A DNA stretch of 64,000 nt from Trichostrongylus colubriformis. Lineage: Eukaryota > Nematoda > Chromadorea > Rhabditida > Trichostrongylidae. A program made the translations under genes and the position numbers. The stretch lies in assembly GCA_963978905.1 (NCBI GenBank), contig OZ022260.1, positions 45,033,551-45,097,550 on the forward strand, in the 5' to 3' direction. The notes under the pieces are model-generated. The model was not told where the DNA came from. It made no database searches and worked only from the letters and a program-made list of their open reading frames with translations. This document shows positions 34,490-44,934 of this stretch, piece by piece. Each line of letters starts with the position of its first letter. Position 1 is the stretch's first letter.

Positions 34490-34498
34490 AGAATAGCA

Positions 34499-35552
34499 AG
34501 CGCGTTCTAATACGCATGTAGGGGCTTTGCCGCGCATGCTGAGATAGTCAATATTTTTGACTGAGAATTTTGCTTTTGTGAAATTCTACATCCGTTAACG
34601 CCTTTTCCAGATCTTCCTTGTCTTTGAAAGAATGCCCACCTTTTGAAGAACTTTTTCCGTCTTTTCTAAAATTCGTGGTGGCCTGTTGGATTTTCGGGTA
34701 GAAAGAGGGGAATCTCGACGTACGCTGATTGCTTAGAGTTCTTTGCTAGGACTAACCTGCTCTGCTCCATATTGCTTGGAGTTTCGTAGTTTTTCTTGTG
34801 TATTCAACTTGCCTCTCACGGTGTAGCACTTCAATGAAAGTGGTAGCACATATGCGAGCAAAGTCAGACATTTACGCGCTATATTTAATTTAGAGAACAT
34901 GTGAAACTAGAACTGAGTGAGAATACAACAACAATCAACAAATGAGAATACAGTCATACGAATCCATTGTACTTTATTGACTAGAATGTCGGTGGAACGA
35001 GGTTTTCGTACTCATGTTTCATTAGAGGACTGCCACGAAAACGGTCATGTAGAAGAGCATCAGAACAGAAGCATTCATGGCCATGCCCAGTGCGGTTTTA
35101 GGAGCAGTATCTTCTCCCTAGACGGTAGTACTCGCTGAAAATGTTTTATAAATCGCCAAGAACAAAAAGGTATACATATTAACCGGAGCGCACACCCTCG
35201 TTTTCCTGAAGATCTCGTTTTCTTCCGCTTCGACTACTTCACTCGGATCTTGTTCCTCGCATAGAGGGAACGATGTAATACACACTATCAAGAAGGTCCA
35301 GCACCTAAAATTCCACTGAATACAGCGAATGTTAAGATCTCATTTACAATGCGGAGGTATTTGTCTGCAGAGGTTTGAGCTTTTCCGAACTAACAACTGG
35401 AAATTCCCAATAGTTATGTAAAGGAATAGAACGCTATCAATTGCTTGAGAGTAATTTGGCAGTGCCACTCCAAACCGATTGCTAGTTCACGTTATGCACC
35501 GTACGAAAACTGCGCTACACTCTCTCTACAGGATTTAGCGGTGATGAATAAA
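34499..35552. other. No gene seen
   Basis: Just over a kilobase without recognisable coding or repeat content. A 73-codon frame at 34917-35138 has no known domain. Confidence 0.5.
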
Positions 35553-35584
35553 TTGTTCGTGTAATTAGAAAATTACACGAACAA
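35553..35584. repeat. Perfect 14-bp hairpin
   Basis: TTGTTCGTGTAATT is followed by AGAA and then the exact inverted AATTACACGAACAA. It stands 12 bases before a SINE copy. Its role is unknown; it could be a minimal MITE relic. Confidence 0.7.
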
Positions 35585-35596
35585 ATAGTAATAATC

Positions 35597-35996
35597 GCGG
35601 TGGTGGAGTGGTGATGCGCACACCCCACTCTCATGGTGCGGGGTTCAAATCCCGCATCAACGCCCGCCCAGGCCAACCAAGCTTTCCATCCCTCCGGGAT
35701 CGGCAAGTACCAGACTCGTCTGGGAGGATAAAAGCACTGGCTTTTCGGCTGGTCACCGCAAGTCATTGTATAGGCCACATCACATTCACCAACCATCACG
35801 ATTCTGAATGGAACTAGGATGCGCAGCACATCCCACAAAGGGACTGATTAACGTCAAAAAACTTATCCTTTAATATCCTTTATCCTATTAAATAGTCCTA
35901 TTAATAAAAAAATCCTATTAATAAATATTAAATCCTATCCTATTAAAATCCTATTATTAAATCCTATTAATATCCTTTATCCTATTAAATAGAAAA
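35597..35996 (+). repeat. tRNA-derived SINE, copy 1
   Basis: The head is tRNA-like: box A GGTGGAGTGGTGATGCGC and box B GGTTCAAATCCC with tRNA spacing. The body of about 200 bp is shared with 52607-52900 (such as CCAGGCCAACCAAGC, CAGACTCGTCTGGGAGGATA and GCAAGTCATTGTATAGGCC). The tail from about 35865 is an AT-rich array of TCCTATTAA-like units. This is the composition expected of a polymerase III retroposon. Confidence 0.78.
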
Positions 35997-36122
35997 TTGC
36001 CTACCACAACATGGTAATAAAATCAAATCGCTGAAGTAGTCGCATATTGCCAGTGCAGCAGCTTATTACCCTGAAAAAAAAGTGCCGTGACCAGTAAAAA
36101 TTGCAGTTTCGAGCAAATGCCT

Positions 36123-36391
36123 CGGGTGGGGAGGAATACGCCAAAAAATCGCGTGGCCACCCGCGGCGAGCGGCGCGGCGGGTGCGAATGCCAGTGGCAG
36201 TGCTGGCAGTCTTCAAGCGAGACAGTGTGGCAAAGGTGGAGGAGGCAGGGTGGCATGGGTGGAGTGCAGAAGCGACGCAGCCACGCTCTGCCGGGCTCCC
36301 AAGAGCAAAATCGATCCGCAAGTCGTACTGGTGGCGCCGCGAGTGCGACGCCGCTGTCGCGACTTTTTGGCGTATTTCCCCCACCCATGCG
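36123..36391. repeat. Foldback MITE related to 50252 family
   Basis: Ends GGTGGGGAGGAATACGCC and GGCGTATTTCCCCCACC are inverted, continuing into AAAAAATCGCG/CGCGACTTTTT. The centre has GGCGAGCGGCGCGGCGG and GGCGCCGCGAGTGCGACGCC, and a segment (GCAGAAGCGACGCAGCCACG) shared with the 7511 family. No exact target duplication remains. Several overlapping frames of 120-150 codons here are artefacts of the palindrome. Confidence 0.75.
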
Positions 36392-36399
36392 AGTCCAAG

Positions 36400-37010
36400 C
36401 CTCGTTACAGAGCGAAGGACGAAAAGAATCGGGAAGTTTGTGTACAGTAGTCTGGTAAGTATTTAGATAGGTTTGTTTAAACAATTTTCGTACATTTTAC
36501 AAAGTGCACTGCCTTTTATGGTGCAGCGTGCGCCGATGGCGAGCTCATACTGTCCACTTTAGTGGAAATAATACGTATAACGGTACCTTTTCGAGCGATG
36601 GACAGTACCTGTTTTTGAATCATCAATAAATCACGGGCAAACCACCAAAGACCGAAGAGTAATTGGATTTAGATTTTCAGCAAGTTGCATTTGGCTGTGA
36701 AGTAAGTTGCATGAATAATAGAATTGAAATAATAATGAAAGGTCCTACTATATACTACTATACACAGGGTGGTCCACATGAAGTGGACGGGGAAAAGTAC
36801 CCACAAGTTTGCACTAATCAGGCCAATAGGGAATTCTTCATTTATTTAAAAATCCACATAAGTGATTACATTTCACATTCGAAATGTCCGCCGTCAGCTT
36901 CAATACAAGCATCCAATCTCTTCCTGAAAGGATGCGTGCAGTCATTCCCGGCGAGATTTGTGGATGACTTTTGATTCACCAGTTTTCCTTGAGCGTTTTA
37001 TGACTCCATG
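36400..37010. other. No gene seen
   Basis: A 103-codon frame at 36663-36974 has no recognisable domain. No repeat ends were found. Confidence 0.45.
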
Positions 37011-37012
37011 TA

Positions 37013-37902
37013 TTAGGTTGATTCATAATAAATCGGACAAATTGACGAATTTTAATCATTGTCGTACAACTTTTTAACGACCACTGGGATTCGCTTGAAA
37101 TATGCTCCATCTTTATCGATGACCTTCTGCCACGGGTTAGGCAGATCATGGATGCCCTTGCTCCAGAAGGCCGGGGCTGGAGCTCGAAGAAGTTGCCGAG
37201 TGCCGTCTTGACGTCGTCGCGAGTTTTGAAGTCTTGGCCGACCAGGTGGCGTTAGCTGTGAGATAAAAGGTGGAAATCTGAAGGGGCCAGGTCTGGGGAG
37301 TACGGTGGCCGTGGAAGCACGGTCCAACTGTACGACAGCAGCTCGGCCTTGGTCGATCTTGCAATGTGCGGTCTCGCGTTGTCGTGCTGGAAGTAGACAT
37401 GTGACCGCCGCCGTTGCGAATTTTGGACATTTGCCTTTAACTCTCGTAACTGACGAATGTAGTCGTCGGGCATACTGTTACTCTTGTACCTTCATCGAGC
37501 AGCTCCCAGTACTCTACGCCGTGTACGCTCCACCAACCGCGGTTTTCGTCTTCGATGGAATAGTCGCCTGACGCAAACTTCATGCTACAACTACAGTGTA
37601 CTTCTGCCGGGGGCATGCTCCTTGTGAACTTCTATCAGACGTCTGCCGATATCCGCGGGTTCCTGGCCAGATAGCGATATAAATAGTATGACGTTGCGGA
37701 TGTGGTCTCTGGACCGCTTGAAATCGTGCGGCATTGTGGCGGAATGAATTTACTTTGGAGTGATTATTTTGCGGTACTTTGAAGAGCTTTTCATACTCAT
37801 TCCAACGGTACCTCGCGCGTCCATTTTCGTTGAGTCGTTGCTGAGTTATGATCTCTAGAAATCATCACTACCATTTGTCCGATTTATTATGAATCAACCT
37901 AA
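37013..37902 (-). mobile_element. Internally deleted mariner, 890 bp
   Basis: The terminal inverted repeats, TTAGGTTGATTCATAATAAA at the left and its exact complement at the right, extend about 27 bp and are flanked by TA at 37011-37012 and 37903-37904. The minus strand keeps FASGDYSIEDEN (N-terminal domain) joined directly to WWSVHGVEYWELL. QHDNARPHIAR and PPYSPDLAPSDFH (second and third aspartates, 34 apart) and FWSKGIHDLPN follow in other frames. The stretch with the first catalytic aspartate is missing. It is a different subfamily from the element at 7662. Confidence 0.92.
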
Positions 37903-37989
37903 TACTTGCTCGCGATGTAGTTTGAGTGCCTTTGTACAGTGCCATAGTTTCCATGTGAGTGACTTCTTTTAGGGATTTTCCATCAACCA

Positions 37990-38290
37990 TATTATCCCTA
38001 ATGCTGCCCCTAATGGCAACATCAAAAGCCAGCTCGTGCGAAGCAAACTTTGCGATAAACCGTGCACATCAAAGAATCGTGTTGCATGATCATATGGTAC
38101 AATTGGGGAGCGTCAAAACCGGCGTGATCTATTTAACTGAATGTCGGACATGTGACGCAACGTACACTGGCGAGACTGAAAGGGCACTAGCAATACGTAT
38201 TCAGGAACATCTTGCTGACAAAAGACGTGGTAACGTAAGAACACATTTGATGGAATTACAAGTACAGAATTTTGGCCTACAAGACTGAGA
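37990..38290 (+). pseudogene. GIY-YIG endonuclease fragment of a Penelope-like element
   Basis: The frame contains GVIYLTECRTCDATYTGETE followed by RIQEH, which matches the GIY-YIG core (G-V/I-Y, then Y-x-G-E/Q-T, then the R..EH block) in the C-terminal endonuclease of Penelope-like retroelements. No reverse transcriptase is seen upstream and the mariner ends only about 90 bases before, so this is a 5'-truncated copy. The ending at LQD is not typical, suggesting decay. Confidence 0.6.
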
Positions 38291-38621
38291 TGCTTGAGGC
38301 ATTGTGGACTCCCCATGAAATCCAAATAAAAAGAGCCGAAATGAGTGCTCATTCACAACTAATGACCTCTTGCCATTAGCACCACATTGTGAGCTACTAA
38401 TGCAATAAGGGAGACGTGCCCAACTGTAATACACGTATAAGGACAACATAGCATCTCTCATTCACTAACAACACCCAACTCGAAGAGGCGTCGCCCGCTT
38501 TTGTGGTGGTGGTGATGTGGATTTTCACTGAGCTCGTTTCTATAGGGTTTCATCAATGTTTTTCTATGTTTCGTCAGAACCACTAGGGGAATAGCGGTAT
38601 AGTGAGAAAATTAAGTCTTGA

Positions 38622-38667
38622 GCCACATTAAGGCCTTTGATGAAGGCAATGTGGTCGCAACGTTAGG
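38622..38667 (+). other. Hairpin downstream of the Penelope-like fragment
   Basis: CCACATT, then GCCTT, a TGATG loop, AAGGC and AATGTGG form a two-part stem, followed by TCGCAACG. The order TGATGA, short stem, G(A/C)AAC recalls the hammerhead-ribozyme core reported in Penelope-like elements, but core bases differ (GCAAC for GAAAC). A relative of the following sequence (ATATCGATGCCGAG, AGAGAAGCTGGAAT) lies at 59655-59710. Confidence 0.35.
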
Positions 38668-38699
38668 ATGTCAGTGAATATCTCACCTGAAACCTACTC

Positions 38700-39158
38700 T
38701 TTGGCATGACAAAAAAGATTTAAATTGCTAATATCGATGCCGAGCTTTCACAAAGAGAGAAGCTGGAATCCACCCACAGATGATTCTCCTAGACAATTCT
38801 TAGCCCTAATACCACTGGAAGTTATTCGCATGGGAGGACAGGACCGAGAGGGCTTCCCGCAAAATGAAGCATGTTAAGCAGCATGCAAATGCGCTGGTCG
38901 GCTGGCAGATTGAATGTCACGTAAAAATCCATATTATTGGGCAGTTTGTGAAGATCTTCGCAGTATGGCTTCACATTAATATTAGATTAGTATGTCATTC
39001 CGGATCACTTCACATTTACTTCTGTAAAAATCGTCGAAGAATTCCGAAGTTCCGCCACTTGTGTGGTGGTGTGGCATCTATCTTTGCCATTTCCAATAGT
39101 GAACTGACTCGTTTGTTCGCCGTTTGTTTTAGCTGTTATACTATTCAAAGGTACTATC
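38700..39158. other. No gene; Penelope-like 3' remnant
   Basis: AATATCGATGCCGAG and GAGAAGCTGGAATCC near 38730-38775 are shared with 59655-59700, suggesting the end of a retroelement. The rest has a 127-codon frame (38864-39247) without a recognisable domain, running into the next repeat. Confidence 0.4.
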
Positions 39159-39542
39159 TTGGAGCGTGTAGGTACTTGAATAACTGCTTAGGCTGCACCT
39201 TTGTTGCGGCTGCACGGTGCACCCTCACGGTCATTGTGACGGCCTGAACACAACCAAGCCCAGCCCACACAATCAGATCACACCTGGTCTTAGAGGAATA
39301 AATTTCCAACGTGGTGCTCACATGGAGGAGGAAACTTGTGATACGGGAGGATTTCCGATGAAGAAGCCAGGTGGATGATAAAGGCGACTTACAAGTTGTA
39401 AATTTGTCCATCTAAGGCAATGTGTGATTTGGTTTGGTAAGCGAAGCGTGGTTGTGTTCAAGCAGGTACAGCACCGTCAGGGTGCACCTTACAGTGCCAG
39501 CGAAGGTGCAGAACGGACCTACTCGCCCCAAGGTAGCAAGCC
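39159..39542. repeat. Foldback repeat, GGTGCACC type, copy 1
   Basis: The left arm has TTGAATAACTGCTTAGGCTG and GCACGGTGCACCCTCACGGT. The right arm has the inverted CGTGGTTGTGTTCAAGCAGG and CCGTCAGGGTGCACC, then TCGCCCCAAG. The same arrangement is at 45721-46090. Confidence 0.7.
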
Positions 39543-40084
39543 ACTAATCTGGTAATTGCGGGGTGCTTGTGCAGCACTGTCACAGTTTATTCGAGAATGT
39601 ATTTTCTTTTCAAAATCATGGAGATGTTGACAACCGCATGACAGTCATTACCTATGCCCTCATGCCCACGATGAGGATTCTAGAAAGTTAAGGCGGCATA
39701 TGCCATCCAAGTAGTTACCGGAGATAAGGAGTGGGACTAAACTTAACCAATCCATAGGTAGTGGAAGCTCTGCTGAAAAAGGTTCCTTCCACCTATTGAT
39801 GGGGGAAAGAGAGGGCTGTCTGTGGCTACTGTTCACCTTCTAATACTGATGTACAAGGGTGATTCTGCTGTAAAGCTCTTATTCTCCTGAGATTGCCCGT
39901 ATAGTCATCAATTAATAAGAGCGAAAGGATTTAGTTTTTGCTATCTACGTGCCAAACCTCCACTGCGAAGAAACCACAGGTATAATGAGGGCGACCTATG
40001 GGTAGGCATCTCTTTCTCATCCATCAAGAAGCCAGAACCTCCGCTCTAAGGATTGCTACACACTTTGCTCTCTAGGTCACTTTC
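39543..40084. other. No gene seen
   Basis: No coding region, repeat end or RNA gene is recognised. Confidence 0.45.
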
Positions 40085-40380
40085 AATATCTCTGACAAGA
40101 GTACAACAAAAGAATTGGAAATTATGTTATTATCTTGTTATTTTGGTTTTTGGTCCAAGAAAACCCCGAGCCAACAAGGGTGGTCTCAAAATTGACGACT
40201 GGTCCTCTTTCGAACAGTTGTCTGTGAAGTCTCACAAGAAGAGAGTGGACAAATTGATGCTTGACAATATAATGTAAATGCAGGGTGCGCAATAGGCACG
40301 GTAAAAAAGCCAAATATCTCTGACAAGAGTACAACAAAAGAATTGGAAATTATGTTATTATCTTGTTATTTTGGTTTTTG
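40085..40380. repeat. 68-bp direct repeats around a 160-bp spacer
   Basis: The block beginning AATATCTCTGACAAGAGTAC at 40085-40152 is repeated without a difference I can see at 40313-40380. The spacer encodes a lysine-rich stretch (NKGGLKIDDWSSFEQLS) that reads like protein but is not recognised. Identity implies a recent duplication, or a young short element with direct terminal repeats. Confidence 0.8.
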
Positions 40381-40454
40381 ATAACTGCTGTTTATCGCCG
40401 CAGCTCGCGATGCGAAAGTTAATATGTTATTATCGTTTTTCGATTCCACCCCCT

Positions 40455-40680
40455 TGATTTCGAATGACGGCGGTTTGGGGTTACCAGTTGGGAAAGGAAC
40501 GGACGTAGTCGACATGGAGTTTTGCCCACTCCCGTCGATGGGCAGCGTTGAGAGGCTCAAAATTTCGATGAGTTGTTGTGCAGACCTTTTCCAAATATCC
40601 TCAAATGGCGTGGTCCAGAGGGTTGAGATTGGGCAGGAGCTTCCCGCTCGAAAAGACCGCCCTCAGGTGCTCGTTGGTTC
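40455..40680 (-). pseudogene. Tc1/mariner-superfamily transposase C-terminus
   Basis: On the minus strand, LPNLNPLDHAI, a TGA stop, then GYLEKVCTTTHRNFEPLNAA and RREWAKL match the end of DDE transposases that carry SPDLNPLDYAVW...REW. The stop stands where Trp (TGG) is expected. No terminal inverted repeats were found, so this is a fragment next to the 68-bp repeats. Confidence 0.65.
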
Positions 40681-40744
40681 ACGTGCTGTCTCTTCGATTT
40701 CTAACCCATGCACCGACATCTGGAATGGAGAAGCTCGAATTGGA

Positions 40745-43640
40745 AAGTGATGACAATATGCTTCCAAAATCAATTTGGATATTTATCGAACAATTTTCGT
40801 GTTTTTTGTCGCACTCCTGCCAGAGATGTTAGGTTTTTTACCGCGTAACGTATTTATTGCGTACCCGGTAGGTGTGGCACGTATTACATCAAGTGAATGT
40901 AATGGTGAGATAACAAAATATAGAAGACGAAAAGCGACCCAACGTTTGTTGCTACTCACAAAATACCAAATATCTATATACATTGCACTAGTCATATCGT
41001 AGCGTTAGACTAATACCTGAAGCTGTTTTTCGTTCGCTGTCACCAGCTTTAATTTCCACGAACAATTTCGAACTGCTAAAGTTTCAAGTATTGCCATATT
41101 CTTTGTCCGTGTTTTTGTGGTGTGAGCGAAATTCTCGATAAAGAGATCTGCCATTACCATTTCAAAAGAAATGCTAAGCAGGCAATTTGATGTCATAATT
41201 ATCACTGGAATCACGGCCGAACAAGATCGAGGGAACGCGGTAAAGATCCAAAAACATTGAAATGTACTTACTAGGCAAGGGAAAGAGTGGGTGTGATTTG
41301 ACGTTGAAACTGATAGCGATTCATGCTAGACATAATGGCAGCAAAGTACGTGTAGGTGATTGACGTACGTCATGGGTGATGACTCCAAATATAATTTTAT
41401 TACATTCACTTATTACCGTTTGTTGTCGGGCGAAGTTTACTGAAATGTCGCCCTCTACCCGATATTGTACGAATAGGGGTTCTGCCCCTACTGAAAAGCT
41501 GAAAATAAACTAACTGCCAGAATTACCAGTGCGTCAAAGTGCCCTCCTCCGGCTCAAGCATTGATTTCAGAGGACCCTTGGTCGGACTTCTCTTAATGGC
41601 TGTGACATATGGGCCTTATAAAGGCGTTAAAGCTTGTATCCAGCTTCGACATGGCAGTTTGAAATCGGGTGTACACGTAGGTCCTCAGGTATTTTGTGGA
41701 GGTCTCCTTGGATTGTGTTGCACCACATCTGGAATGCTCTAACTTTTGTGTTTTTGAAAACTGCATTCATCACCACACTACCTCTTCATCCAGGGCGCTT
41801 TTTATAAGGTTGCTTGCATTTCCGGCAGAAGGATGTTCAAATCATATTGCTGAAATGCTTTACTTTTATTCGTCTCATCGCTTACGAGGTAGTGCAACTG
41901 ACAAAGGAAGCCCAATAGGTTAACCTGACCATTTTCGATGGGGTGCACAATGGTCTATGCGCCTTGAGAGGCTTAGCTTAAATCTGCCAACTTGCAGAAT
42001 GATTCTGCAGGAGAAATTCTGCGAACGGAGTCATGAAGATGTTTTCTGAATGAGCAATACTATCAATTAGTATTAGGTACTAAGCTTGATTGTAGACAAT
42101 GACACTTTGACATTCACTTTAGGTTAACAAGAGTAAGTCTTGTTGAAAGATCTCGCTCTGGACAGTTCTGACATACATTCAAAAGAGTAATGAACAATTT
42201 AGGGTGTCCTAGAATGGATCCCATTTTCAGGCCGGTATATACTGAGTCCCAATCCAGTATTTGACTAGAACCTTGAACTACGTAAGTTTCTTCCATCAAA
42301 AAATGGAATGGCATTTCTTTTCTGCAAAACCATTCGTGTAGAAACGCAAACATTTAAAAGATATGTTGAAAGATATATATGTTTTAAGCTACGCTGTAAC
42401 AGATGCATTATCCTTTAGAATTCTCGCGTTATCTGATTATGGCCTCTATTCAAACCGCTTACTCATGATCCGTCTCAGTACTCTCATCTCGTGCACCATT
42501 TCTGTACTGAACATTTTCAGTACTTCATCGAAATTGAATATATTGTGCGTTCTTTGAGTGAGCTGTACGATTCTCATGCCGTTTGACCTATGTAGTGGTA
42601 ACTCTTATCTTTATCCATCTATTGTTACATTTTCTAAGGGAATGCTGTCCTTCATAGGCGTTTATCGCATGGGAACGTGTCGCTATGTTGAAAATGCCTT
42701 AGTCGTCTCAGTATAAAATTGAGAAGGAGAACGCTAAGGTTGACTCATTTCTCATTTTACTTTTTTCTCATTCAGCCTCAGATTGTAAGCTTGATTTTAG
42801 GAGCACTATCACTGCACTATAAGGCCGCGATCCGAGTAGTAACTGCACCATAAGAAGCGGCAGTTTTAAGGTAGATTTTAGGTTACTATTTATCATTGAT
42901 TTATGAATTTCTTGGTTACTAATTTGAATTTTAATTATTGGTAATAAAAGTTTAATTACCCAAGTTTGAGGTCGGAGAAAAACAACAAAGTCCCGCGTGG
43001 CAGACAAGACAGTCGGTGGTACGATATACAGAGAAGATACAGTATCTCCGGCCTTTAATTTCTTTCGCTTCTTTGTATTCTCTCTGCTTTTGTGGATCAA
43101 AGTATATGTAATATTTTAGGAGGCACGAGCACTTTAAAGAGATTTTCCGTTGTAGCATTATAAAATACGAGCGCGATACGTAAAACTTATAGGGTGCGTT
43201 GTAGAAGGTAGATATTGATTACATTGATTTTGTAGATTGATTTTTCTTTCTCTTCGAAATTGTATGTACACTTTCCTTGATTTATTGTGGGGTATTTACT
43301 ATTGAAGTTTAATTACCCAAGTTCGAGATCGACTATACGACGCGTGGCACGGTGTATATTGACACTGAATATCACATATACTCGACTTCAGTGGTACATC
43401 AGTGGATCTTCACTAACGATCACAGCATTGTTGGACATATATCCAGAAGACAGGCGCGGCTTCAATCAGACCACTGGATATGTTTTCTCTCTGTCCACGA
43501 TCATTCTGGCAACATTTCCTAAGCACGACCACGGAATCCTCGATTCTCTTAGCTTCCTTTGGCAAAGTGGTACTGTTACCATTTATCTTGACTTAAAAGT
43601 TGCTTCCCAATATAAGAGCGATTCAGTATGGCTTTCAGTC
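40745..43640. other. Gene-free stretch
   Basis: Nearly 3 kb without a recognisable gene. A TTTAATTACCCAAGTT segment occurs at 42950 and again at 43303. The largest open frame near here (43287-43970, plus) is partly antisense to the LINE remnant and is not accepted as a gene. Confidence 0.5.
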
Positions 43641-43649
43641 AGAGAACAA

Positions 43650-44395
43650 AAATCTCTACTAACGAGACACCTTAACTCCATCACGGAATGGCTGAAAGCC
43701 ATTCAAAATTTGCTCACACCGCAGGTAGAAACCGAGGGCTGGAAGCCAGCCAAAGCTGTACGCGTTGCGCTCTTGGTTTGTGATGGAAGCATCACAAGGG
43801 TAGAATCTTCCCTGAAACCCAGTCCACTGAACCTTTCTGGCTCTAGGGACACGAGACATCATTTGTTTCGCGCGGAGCTTTCGTCTTCGAAGAAGGACCG
43901 ACCACCGAGGAACGACCGAAGATCTGACCATCGGACCGGCGGTCGTCCAGGTATTCGTTTGCCGCCCTGAGGGATCCAGTCGGTAACCGCTCTGGTCCTC
44001 ATCGCGATATCGCATGATGTGTCCGGCCCATCTAATCTTCGATTCCTTGGCAAATACGATGGCGTCCCTGATCTTCGATCGACGACGGAGTCCCTGATCT
44101 TCGATCGACGACGGAGTCCGGAACTCAGGATTCCCCTCTGCACATGCGTGTATCAGGATACTCCGAACATCATCCTTTCAATGACGCGCTGGGTGACGCC
44201 TCCCGCATGTTCCTCCTGCTTACGTAGAGTCCAAGTCTCTGAGGCGTATGTTAGGGCAGGAAGGGCAGCGGAATCGAAGAGATGGGCGCGGAGCCGGATG
44301 TTCTTCGTCTTCTTCACTACTCCCTCTATGGTCTTTCTCTATCCTGCAGTTGCTGTTACAATATTAATAACAACAATCAAAGGACAATAGAGGAA
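43650..44395 (-). pseudogene. RTE-type LINE 3' end fragment
   Basis: The minus-strand reading gives RLRAHLFDSAALPALTYASE, ETWTLRK, QRVIERMMFG, ESKIRWAGHIMRYRDE, RAVTDWIPQGGKR and PGRPPVRWSDL across frame changes. This is the C-terminal region after the reverse transcriptase in RTE-clade endonuclease/reverse-transcriptase proteins common in nematode genomes. It is 5'-truncated, has a stop after MMFGVS and contains a 26-bp tandem duplication. Confidence 0.72.
44065..44116. repeat. 26-bp tandem duplication inside the LINE remnant
   Basis: Two identical 26-bp units starting TCCCTGATCTTCGATCGACG lie head to tail. The duplication shifts the reading frame of the retrotransposon protein. Confidence 0.9.
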
Positions 44396-44764
44396 AAAGT
44401 AAAACGTGATGGAGAGAATTCTAGGTGAAAGTCTATATCTCTTCATCTTTTTCAGCGTAGAGTGAAACAGTTTCCAGACTATAACTTGCTTGCGAAGAAG
44501 CCTTCGAGATTGTTCACCTTTATAGCCAGTACGAGGTTTGAAGTGAAACCTTTATTGAAACCTTTAGCGCTTAGACCTTCTCGTCTTCTGCAGAGGTCTG
44601 AAGATGGCTCGATTCTTTTTTTTGACTTGCAAATTACAACAAGTGCTATTATCCTTTAGCGTTTCTGGCGCCGCTTCGATCGCTCTCGGACAACCCGGTA
44701 CTGAAACAATTGACGTATGTGTGGATGAGTCATACTTGACGCGATGTTCCTTATACACCAGGAT

Positions 44765-44934
44765 CTACTGCCGTGCACGTCGCCGTTACTGTAACTCGCA
44801 CTACAAAAGGTGGGAGCTCATCGAAGCTACTGCCGTGCACGTCGCGGTTAATGTAACTCGCACTACAAAAGGTGGGAGCTCATCGAAGCTACTGCCGTGC
44901 ACGTCGTCGTTATTGTAACTCGCACTACGAAAGG
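44765..44934. repeat. 62-bp minisatellite, about 2.7 copies
   Basis: Units start CTACTGCCGTGCACGTCG at 44765, 44827 and 44889; the third stops after about 46 bases. Units 1 and 2 differ at only two or so positions. Confidence 0.92.

Noticed and set aside
36023..36484. Five overlapping long frames on both strands
   Set aside because: Explained by the GC-rich foldback MITE at 36123-36391; no protein similarity.
43287..43970. 227-codon open frame on the plus strand, the longest in the window
   Set aside because: Its second half is antisense to the RTE LINE remnant and the first half has no domain or codon pattern of a gene; length alone is not evidence in this GC-mixed repeat.
44765..44934. 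Regularly repeated units that could suggest a CRISPR array
   Set aside because: The units are directly adjacent 62-bp copies with no spacers, in a eukaryotic genome; this is a minisatellite.
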